Assembly (NCBI RefSeq): GCF_020544465.1
Contig: NZ_CP066126.1
Span: 1,488,001 to 1,552,000 of the forward strand
Reading direction: 5' to 3'
Length of the DNA stretch: 64,000 nucleotides
Origin: Chromobacterium rhizoryzae
GTDB taxonomy: Bacteria; Pseudomonadota; Gammaproteobacteria; Burkholderiales; Chromobacteriaceae
Made by a program: the position numbers and the translations under genes. Positions 57,899-64,000 of this stretch are shown piece after piece (the first letter of the stretch is position 1; each line of letters starts with the position of its first letter). The notes under the pieces are model-generated. The model searched no databases. It was not told where the DNA came from and saw nothing but the letters and a program-made list of their open reading frames with translations.

Positions 57899-58951
57899 TC
57901 AGGCGTCGAGCGCGTCGTCGGCGAACTCTTCGTCCGGCTGGCCTTCGGTGATTTCCACTTTGATGCCCACCGCGTCGCGGATCTTGCGCTCCACTTCAGC
58001 GGCGATTTCCGGGTTGGACTTCAGCCATTCGCGGGTGTTGTCCTTGCCCTGGCCGATCTTCTGGCCGTTGTAGGCGTACCAGGCGCCGGATTTGTCGATG
58101 AAGCCGTGCTTGACGCCCAGTTCGATGATCTCGCCCTGACGGGAGATGCCCTCGCCGTACAGGATTTCGAAATCGGCCTGGCGGAACGGCGGCGACACCT
58201 TGTTCTTCACCACTTTGACGCGGGTGTCGTTGCCGATCACTTCCTCGCCCTTCTTGATGCCGCCGGTGCGGCGGATGTCCAGGCGCACGGAGGCGTAGAA
58301 CTTCAGCGCGTTGCCGCCGGTGGTGGTTTCCGGGTTGCCGAACATCACGCCGATCTTCATGCGGATCTGGTTGATGAAGATCACCAGGGTGTTGGTGCGC
58401 TTGATGTTGCCGGTCAGCTTGCGCAGCGCCTGGCTCATCAGGCGGGCTTGCAGGCCCACGTGGCTGTCGCCCATCTCGCCTTCGATTTCAGCCTTGGGCA
58501 CCAAGGCGGCCACCGAGTCGATCACGATCAGATCGACGCCGCTGGAGCGCACCAGCATGTCGCAGATTTCCAGCGCCTGCTCGCCGGTGTCCGGCTGCGA
58601 GATCAGCAGGTCGTCGACCTTGACGCCCAGCTTTTGCGCATATTGCGGGTCCAGCGCGTTTTCCGCGTCGATGTAGGCGCAGGTGCCGCCCAATTTTTGC
58701 ATCTCGGCCACCGCTTGCAGACACAGGGTGGTTTTACCGGACGACTCCGGGCCGTAGATTTCCACCACGCGGCCGCGCGGCAGGCCGCCGACGCCCAGCG
58801 CCAGGTCCAGACTCAGCGAGCCGGTGGAGACCACTTGCAGGTTTTCGTTGATCTGGTTGTCGCTCATGCGCATGATCGAACCCTTGCCAAACTGTTTTTC
58901 AATTTGGGCAAGGGCCGCGGCCAACGCTTTGCTCTTGTCTTCGGATGCCAT
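57899..58951 (-). CDS. recA: Recombinase RecA
   Basis: A 350-residue recombinase starting MASEDKSKALAAALAQIEKQ; the ATG at 58951 is preferred over one ten codons upstream. Walker A is GPESSGKTT, Walker B is LIVIDSVAAL, DNA loop L1 is EGEMGDSHVGLQARLMSQAL and L2 is NQIRMKIGVMFGNPETTTGG. The acidic tail ends EEFADDALDA. It is cotranscribed with recX. I could not find a clear LexA box in the 300 bases upstream. Confidence 0.98.
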   Translation of the reverse strand: MASEDKSKALAAALAQIEKQFGKGSIMRMSDNQINENLQVVSTGSLSLDLALGVGGLPRGRVVEIYGPESSGKTTLCLQAVAEMQKLGGTCAYIDAENALDPQYAQKLGVKVDDLLISQPDTGEQALEICDMLVRSSGVDLIVIDSVAALVPKAEIEGEMGDSHVGLQARLMSQALRKLTGNIKRTNTLVIFINQIRMKIGVMFGNPETTTGGNALKFYASVRLDIRRTGGIKKGEEVIGNDTRVKVVKNKVSPPFRQADFEILYGEGISRQGEIIELGVKHGFIDKSGAWYAYNGQKIGQGKDNTREWLKSNPEIAAEVERKIRDAVGIKVEITEGQPDEEFADDALDA

Positions 58952-59261
58952 GCTGTCTCCAGTGTGGGGGGCGCTAAACAAAATGAATGCTCGGCCAGCG
59001 GCGAGCCGTGTCCATGGCGGCGGGGAAAACCCGATGCCGGACAGGGGTTTGCGCGGCGCCGGCGGGCTTGCCCCGTCGCGCTCGCGCTTGCCGCGCCGAT
59101 AGCCGAAAAGATGCCGTCGATTATCTCATAAAGCCTTGGCCAACGGCAGAGCCGCTTGCCGGCGATACCGTCCTTCGGGACGGGAAACCGCGATCTCGCT
59201 TGAAAAAGTTGTGATTGCGACCACTTTTACAAGTGTCCACCCTGTGTACAATGAAGCCATC
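58952..59261. promoter_or_regulatory. Divergent region between recA and hrcA
   Basis: 310 bases. It must contain the recA promoter (minus) and the hrcA promoter (plus). A CTTGAAA at 59199-59205 followed after 15 bases by CCACTT loosely resembles a heat-shock sigma-32 promoter toward hrcA. No CIRCE element (TTAGCACTC-N9-GAGTGCTAA) was seen. Confidence 0.35.
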
Positions 59262-60284
59262 ATGATGAACGAACGCGCGCAACACCTGCTCAAGGTCCTG
59301 ATCGAACGCTACATCGTCGACGGCCAGCCGGTGGGGTCCAAAACCCTGTCCATGCTGCCCGGCGTCGAGCTGTCGTCCGCGTCCATCCGCAATGTGCTGG
59401 CGGAGCTGGAGGCGATGGGGCTGATCGCGGCGCCGCACACCTCGGCCGGCCGGGTGCCCACCGCGCGCGGCTACCGCATGTTCGTCGATCGTCTGCTCAC
59501 CATCCGGCCTTTGGAAGAGGCGGCGCTGCACGAGCTGGAACTGAATCTGCAGCCGGACAGCCCGCAGCGCATCGCCCAGTCCGCGTCCTCCTTGCTGTCC
59601 GAGCTGACGCATTTCGCCGGCGTGATCGTCACGCCGCAGCGCTCCGACATCGCCTTTCGCCAGATCGAATTCCTGCGCCTGTCCGAGCGGCGGGTGCTGA
59701 TGATCTTGGTGACGTTGGACGGGGACGTGCAGAACCATCTGCTGACCACCGAACGCGATTACACGCCGTCGGAATTGATAGAGGCCGGCAATTTCATCAA
59801 CCAGCATTACGCCGGCCAGGGGCTGGATCGTATCGCCAGCCGGGTGGCGGACGAGTTGCGCCAGCTGCAGGGCGACATCGCCGAATTGATGTCGGCGGCG
59901 ATCCGCCTGGGGCAGAGCTCGATGGCGGCCAGCAGCGCCGCGGTGGTGGTGGCCGGCGGCAGCCGGCTGCTGGAGGTGAGCGACCTGTCCGAGGACTTGT
60001 CGCGGCTGCGTCAGTTGTTCAGCGTGTTCGAACGCAAGACCGAGCTGCTAAAGCTGCTGAACCAGGGGCGGGAAGCGCAGGGCGTGAACATTTTCATCGG
60101 CGAGGAGTCTGGCGTGATGACGCTGGACGAATGCTCGGTGGTGACCGCGCCTTACCGGATCAACGGCCAGGTGGTCGGCGCGCTGGGCGTGGTCGGTCCC
60201 ACCCGGATGGCTTACGAGCGGGTGATCCCTATCGTCGACATTACCGCGCGCCTGGTGTCCAGCGCCTTGTCGTTCCGGGCCTAA
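59262..60284 (+). CDS. hrcA: Heat-inducible transcription repressor HrcA
   Basis: A 340-residue repressor. An N-terminal winged helix reads ERAQHLLKVLIERYIVDGQP and SSASIRNVLAELEAMGLI, followed by the HrcA signature HTSAGRVPTARGYRMFVD. The dimerisation and inserted domains end in GVVGPTRMAYERVIPIVD. HrcA normally binds CIRCE and represses groE and dnaK operons. ATG 59262 (or 59265) is chosen, as in the family; the longer open frame has no support. It is divergent from recA. Confidence 0.95.
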   Translation: MMNERAQHLLKVLIERYIVDGQPVGSKTLSMLPGVELSSASIRNVLAELEAMGLIAAPHTSAGRVPTARGYRMFVDRLLTIRPLEEAALHELELNLQPDSPQRIAQSASSLLSELTHFAGVIVTPQRSDIAFRQIEFLRLSERRVLMILVTLDGDVQNHLLTTERDYTPSELIEAGNFINQHYAGQGLDRIASRVADELRQLQGDIAELMSAAIRLGQSSMAASSAAVVVAGGSRLLEVSDLSEDLSRLRQLFSVFERKTELLKLLNQGREAQGVNIFIGEESGVMTLDECSVVTAPYRINGQVVGALGVVGPTRMAYERVIPIVDITARLVSSALSFRA

Positions 60285-60414
60285 CGCCCGTGCGCCGGCC
60301 GTGCGCCGGTTTTGGCCGCCGCAAGGCTTGACGCGAGGTCTGCGGCTATAGTTTTCGCGCCGCGTTCTTCGAGGAGCGCGGCTAAGTCAAAAACGCTTAT
60401 TCAGAAACCAGCCC

Positions 60415-61425
60415 ATGAAATCTTTGCTTAAACTGGCCCCGTTGGCGGCTCTGTTCTCCTTCCAGCTGGCGCAGGCCGACGCGGCCTTTCTGGCGCGTCC
60501 GGACGTGCAGCGCTACATCGACGAGCAAGTGGCCGGCGGCCAGTTCAACCGCCCGGAGCTGGAGGCGGTGTTCGCCAATGTCGAACTCAAGCCCAACATC
60601 ATCAAGATTCTGGACAAGCCGTCCACCTCGCGCCCCTGGTATCAGTTCCGCAATTCCACGGTGGGGGAAAAGACCATTGCCGACGGCGTGGCGTTCTGGC
60701 GCGCCAACGCGGCCGCGCTGACGCGGGCCGAGCAGCAATACGGCGTGGCGCCCGAGCTCATCGTCGCCATCCTGGGCGTGGAGTCCCATTACGGCCGCAA
60801 CACCGGATCGTTCCGCCTGGTGGACGCCTTGTCCACCATAGGCTTTGATTACCCGCGCCGCGCGGAATTCTTCCGCAAGGAGCTGACCGAGTTCCTGCTG
60901 CTGGCCAAGGAGGAGGGCAAGGACCCGCTGACGCTGAAGGGCTCCTACGCCGGCGCGATGGGCTGGCCGCAGTTCATGCCGTCCAGCTTCCGCAAATGGG
61001 CGGTGGATTTCGACGGCAGCGGCCACCGCGACATCTGGAGCGATCCGGACGACGCGATCGGCAGCGTGGCCAATTACTTCCAGCGCCACGGCTGGCGCCA
61101 CGGCGACGACGTGATCCTGCCGGCCAGCGTGCAGCCGGGGCCGCAGATCGATCAGCTGATCGCCGACAAATTCAATCTGCACTACACCGTGGGCGAGCTG
61201 AAGAAAATGGGCGTGACGCCGCAGTCGCCGGTGGCCGACGACGTGCCGGCGGTGCTGGTGCCGCTGGAAACGGCGCCCGGCGTCACCGAATACTGGCTGG
61301 GCCTCAACAACTTCTTCGTGATCACTCGCTACAACCGCAGCACGCTGTACGCCAAGGCGGTGCAGGAAATCGCGGATCAGCTGCGCCAGCGCTATCTGGC
61401 GGGCCAGGCCGCGGCCCAGCCGTGA
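60415..61425 (+). CDS. mltB: Lytic murein transglycosylase B (MltB-like)
   Basis: A 336-residue exported transglycosylase. The signal peptide is MKSLLKLAPLAALFSFQLAQ, with no lipobox Cys at the cleavage site, so it is probably soluble in the periplasm rather than lipid-anchored. The catalytic Glu is in ELIVAILGVESHYGRNTGSF; other family blocks are GSYAGAMGWPQFMPSSFRKW and FDGSGHRDIW. It cleaves peptidoglycan glycan strands to give anhydromuropeptides. No obvious operon partner. Confidence 0.9.
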   Translation: MKSLLKLAPLAALFSFQLAQADAAFLARPDVQRYIDEQVAGGQFNRPELEAVFANVELKPNIIKILDKPSTSRPWYQFRNSTVGEKTIADGVAFWRANAAALTRAEQQYGVAPELIVAILGVESHYGRNTGSFRLVDALSTIGFDYPRRAEFFRKELTEFLLLAKEEGKDPLTLKGSYAGAMGWPQFMPSSFRKWAVDFDGSGHRDIWSDPDDAIGSVANYFQRHGWRHGDDVILPASVQPGPQIDQLIADKFNLHYTVGELKKMGVTPQSPVADDVPAVLVPLETAPGVTEYWLGLNNFFVITRYNRSTLYAKAVQEIADQLRQRYLAGQAAAQP

Positions 61426-61498
61426 CGCCGCGCGCCGCCCGCCGCGGCGGCGCGAAACCTGTCGCCACGCGCGGCAATTGCCATTAAAATCCGCCCCC

Positions 61499-63388
61499 AT
61501 GAGCTATCAAGTCCTTGCCCGTAAGTGGCGTCCCAAGCGCTTTGCCGATCTGGTCGGCCAGGAGCACGTGGTGCGCGCCTTGACCAACGCCCTCAAAGAA
61601 CAGCGTCTGCATCACGCTTATCTGCTGACGGGGACGCGCGGGGTGGGCAAGACCACCATCGCCCGGATTCTGGCCAAGAGCCTGAACTGCGAAACCGGCA
61701 CCACCGCCGAACCCTGCGGCGAATGTTCGGCCTGTCGTCAGATCGACACCGGCCGCTTCGTCGATCTGCTGGAGATCGACGCCGCGTCCAACACCGGCAT
61801 CGACAATATCCGCGAAGTGCTGGAAAACGCCCAGTACGCGCCGACGTCCGGCCGCTTCAAGGTCTACATCATCGACGAAGTGCACATGCTGTCCAAGAGC
61901 GCCTTCAACGCGATGCTGAAGACGCTGGAGGAGCCGCCGGCCCACGTCAAATTCATTCTGGCCACCACCGATCCGCAGAAAGTGCCGGTCACGGTGTTGA
62001 GCCGCTGTCTGCAGTTCTCCTTGCGCAATATGACGCCGCAGCAAGTGGCCGGCCATCTGGCCCACATGCTGGACGTGGAAGGCATCGCCTACGAGACGCC
62101 GGCGCTGGCCTTGCTGGGCCGCGCCGCCTCCGGTTCGATGCGCGACGCGCAATCGCTGCTGGACCAGGCCATCGCCTACGGTCTGGGCGAGGTGAAGGAA
62201 GACGGCGTGCGCGCGATGCTGGGCGCGGTGGACCGCCGCTATCTGTTCGCCTTGCTGCAGGCCTTGGCCGCCGGCGACGGCCCGCAGCTGATGGCCGAGG
62301 CCGACGGCCTGGCCGAGCGCGGGGTCAGCTTCGAAGGCGCTTTGAGCGAACTGGCGGTCTTGTTGCAGCAGCTGGCGCTGATGCAGACCGTGCCGCAGGC
62401 GGTTGCCCAGGACGAGCCGGAGCGCGACGCGCTGCAGGCGCTGGCGGACGCCATCGCGCCGCAGGACGTGCAGCTGTATTACCAGATCGCCATCCACGGC
62501 CGCAAAGACCTGGCGCTGGCGCCGGACGAGCACGCCGGTTTCAATATGACCCTGCTGCGCATGCTGGCCTTCCATCCGGCCAACGCCCGGGCCGAAGCCG
62601 CGCCTCCGCGCCCGGCCGCCGGCGCGCCGGCTCGCCCGCAGCCGCCGCAAGCGCAGCCGGTCCCGGCCGCGCCGGGAGGCATTTCGCCGGCCGCGCGGGC
62701 CTTGCAGGCCGCCGGTCTGAGTTCGCCGGCGCCGCGGCAATCCGCGCCGCAGCCGGTTCAGGACAGCGCGCCGGCGGCGGAACCCGAACCCGAGCCTGCC
62801 GCGCCCGAAGCCAGGCCGCCTGCGCCGGCCGCGCTGGTCCGTCAAGCCGCGCCGCCGCCCGAGCCGGAGCCCGAGGAGGAAGACGCGTCGGACGACGGCG
62901 ACGTCAGTCCCGACGAGGTGCCCTGGGATCAGGGCGCGGCGGCGGACGAGGAGATGCCGTCCTATTTGCAGGCGCCGCCGGAGGAGCCGGCCGACTATCG
63001 CTTCGACGGCGACTGGCAGGCGCTGGTGACCGAACTGGGCGTCAAGCTGGGCGCGGCGCGCATGCTGGCCCATAATGCGGTATTGAAGGACTGGGACCAG
63101 GAACGCCTGGCGCTGGCGGTGCCGGAGAGCTTCCGCCACATGACCAGCCGCGATTACCAGGACAAGCTCAAGCTCGCCTTGAGCGAGCGCTTCGGCCGGC
63201 CGGTGGAATTGGCGGTGACGGTGGAAGAGCTGGGCCTGGAGACGCCGGCGATGAAAGACGCCCGCCATCGGCAGGAGCAGTTGGACATCGCGCGCGAGAA
63301 TATGAAAAACGATCCGGTGGTGCAGCAAATGGTGCGCGAATTCGACGCGACGCTGCTCATCGAAACCATTCAACCCGTGAAGGAGTGA
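61499..63388 (+). CDS. dnaX: DNA polymerase III subunits gamma and tau
   Basis: A 629-residue clamp-loader ATPase starting MSYQVLARKWRPKRFADLVG at 61499. Walker A is GTRGVGKTTIARIL, the zinc module is CGECSACRQIDTGR, the DExx box is YIIDEVHMLSKSAFNAMLKT and sensor 1 is ATTDPQKVPVTVLSRC. Residues ~360-490 are a Pro/Ala/Glu linker, and the C-terminal tau domain (~500-629) binds polymerase and helicase. I saw no A-rich slippery site like that of E. coli, so gamma may be made another way or not at all. ybaB follows after seven bases. Confidence 0.96.
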   Translation: MSYQVLARKWRPKRFADLVGQEHVVRALTNALKEQRLHHAYLLTGTRGVGKTTIARILAKSLNCETGTTAEPCGECSACRQIDTGRFVDLLEIDAASNTGIDNIREVLENAQYAPTSGRFKVYIIDEVHMLSKSAFNAMLKTLEEPPAHVKFILATTDPQKVPVTVLSRCLQFSLRNMTPQQVAGHLAHMLDVEGIAYETPALALLGRAASGSMRDAQSLLDQAIAYGLGEVKEDGVRAMLGAVDRRYLFALLQALAAGDGPQLMAEADGLAERGVSFEGALSELAVLLQQLALMQTVPQAVAQDEPERDALQALADAIAPQDVQLYYQIAIHGRKDLALAPDEHAGFNMTLLRMLAFHPANARAEAAPPRPAAGAPARPQPPQAQPVPAAPGGISPAARALQAAGLSSPAPRQSAPQPVQDSAPAAEPEPEPAAPEARPPAPAALVRQAAPPPEPEPEEEDASDDGDVSPDEVPWDQGAAADEEMPSYLQAPPEEPADYRFDGDWQALVTELGVKLGAARMLAHNAVLKDWDQERLALAVPESFRHMTSRDYQDKLKLALSERFGRPVELAVTVEELGLETPAMKDARHRQEQLDIARENMKNDPVVQQMVREFDATLLIETIQPVKE

Positions 63389-63395
63389 AACGATT

Positions 63396-63734
63396 ATGTT
63401 TGGCAAAGGTGGTATCGCCGGCCTGATGAAGCAGGCCCAGCAAATGCAAGACAATATGAAAAAGGCGCAGGAAGAACTGGCCACGGTGGAAGTGGAAGGC
63501 CAATCCGGCGCCGGCATGGTCAAGGTGGTGATGACCTGCTCTCACGACGTCAAGCGCGTCAGCCTGGACGACAGCCTGCTGGACGACGCCAAGGAAGACA
63601 AGGAAATGCTGGAAGACCTGATCGCCGCCGCGTTCAACGACGCGGTGCGCAAGGTGGAAGCCACCACTCAGGAAAAGATGTCCGGTTTCTCCGCCGGCCT
63701 GAACCTGCCGGCCGGCATGAAGCTGCCGTTCTGA
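63396..63734 (+). CDS. ybaB: YbaB/EbfC nucleoid-associated protein
   Basis: A 112-residue dimeric DNA-binding protein: MFGKGGIAGLMKQAQQMQDN, a coiled helix, then the core VEGQSGAGMVKVVMTCSHDV and a C-terminal helix ending NLPAGMKLPF. ATG 63396 has an AAGGAG site. The dnaX-ybaB arrangement (often followed by recR) is widely conserved; recR is not next here. Confidence 0.94.
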   Translation: MFGKGGIAGLMKQAQQMQDNMKKAQEELATVEVEGQSGAGMVKVVMTCSHDVKRVSLDDSLLDDAKEDKEMLEDLIAAAFNDAVRKVEATTQEKMSGFSAGLNLPAGMKLPF

Positions 63735-63756
63735 TCGCATCGGTTTCGGCATCCGG

Positions 63757-63784
63757 ATGGCTCGGCGCGCGCCGAGCCATTTTT
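63757..63784 (+). terminator. Terminator after dnaX-ybaB
   Basis: A perfect palindrome (ATGGCTCGGCGC and its complement, 12-bp arms, 63757-63780) followed by TTTT. Confidence 0.88.
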
Positions 63785-63804
63785 ACGTTGTTTCCGAGGT
63801 AGCC

Positions 63805-64000
63805 ATGCGCGGATTCGCTCATTTCACCGTGCGCAGCCGGCTGCGCGCCGACGCCGACAGGGTGTGGGCGCACGCCGCCAGCGCCGCTGGCATCAACGAC
63901 GAGCTCGGGCCCTGGCTCCGCATGCGCTTGCCGGGCGGCGAGCTGCCCGACGGCTTGAGGCCGCCGATGCGCATCGGACCGTGCCGGATTCTGCTGTTCG
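63805..64000 (+). CDS. SRPBCC-type hypothetical protein, cut by the window edge
   Basis: The first 65 residues of a protein beginning MRGFAHFTVRSRLRADADRV at an ATG with a GAGG site. The pattern ADADRVWAHAASAAGINDEL then PWLRMRLPGG resembles the N-terminus of helix-grip (SRPBCC/START-like) proteins in which an early Trp and Ala-rich helix lines the pocket. The rest lies outside the window. Function unknown. Confidence 0.6.
   Translation, partial: MRGFAHFTVRSRLRADADRVWAHAASAAGINDELGPWLRMRLPGGELPDGLRPPMRIGPCRILLF

Noticed and set aside
61499..63388. Programmed -1 frameshift in dnaX
   Set aside because: No A-AAA-AAG-like slippery heptamer was found between the ATPase and tau domains.

Overview
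The window is almost certainly chromosomal DNA of a Chromobacterium-like betaproteobacterium (Neisseriales). This is inferred from the high GC, the style of the RecA, AlaS, DnaX and MoaA proteins, and the mix of arginine transaminase, nitrate respiration and Kdp genes. No rRNA or tRNA gene was seen to confirm it. Most of the window is ordinary metabolic chromosome. The left 3 kb and the interval around 23.5-26.2 kb look accessory.

Layout. 1-3.2 kb: an AT-rich gene fragment, an HNH nuclease-like gene, a PD-(D/E)XK-like gene and a protein with a duplicated helix-turn-helix segment. 3.3-11.2 kb: an arginine transaminase pathway (aruH, aruI) behind a polar amino-acid ABC transporter, with a divergent PAS/sigma-54 activator and a good sigma-54 promoter. 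11.2-12.1 kb: hicAB toxin-antitoxin with a palindromic operator candidate. 12.2-15.6 kb: carnitine monooxygenase (cntAB) and a GlxA/GbdR-type AraC regulator. 15.8-23.3 kb: class I fumarase, a LytS/BtsS-BtsR two-component system, a periplasmic binding protein and a CstA/BtsT pyruvate-type transporter. 23.5-25.5 kb: a full-length relative of Pseudomonas exotoxin A and cholix. 26.2-30.5 kb: a zinc-sparing operon (COG0523 GTPase, folE2, gamma-carbonic-anhydrase-like protein, second dihydroorotase) under a Zur-box palindrome. 30.7-43.9 kb: nitrate respiration, i.e. narGHJI, a glycine-zipper protein, a nitrate-type chemoreceptor, moaA, narX and narL. 44-52.3 kb: kdpFABC-kdpDE with an extra tiny membrane ORF in front. 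53.1-64 kb: a TauE/SafE permease, then recA-recX-SRPBCC-alaS on the minus strand, and hrcA, mltB-type, dnaX and ybaB on the plus strand.

The main non-coding signal is a 140-142 bp mobile-like element present 13 times. It has 17-bp inverted ends and 3-bp TNA target duplications. At least five copies lie exactly at a gene's stop codon, which the duplication regenerates. Some copies are internally deleted and three stand in tandem. A second, 111-114 bp family occurs twice. One copy of each family lies in the leader of a regulated operon (hicAB; amino-acid transporter).

The most interesting single gene is the exotoxin A-like ADP-ribosyltransferase at 23530-25518. It keeps the furin-site motif, all eight Cys and the catalytic residues. 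It lacks the C-terminal KDEL-like tail and has a lipobox-like signal peptide.
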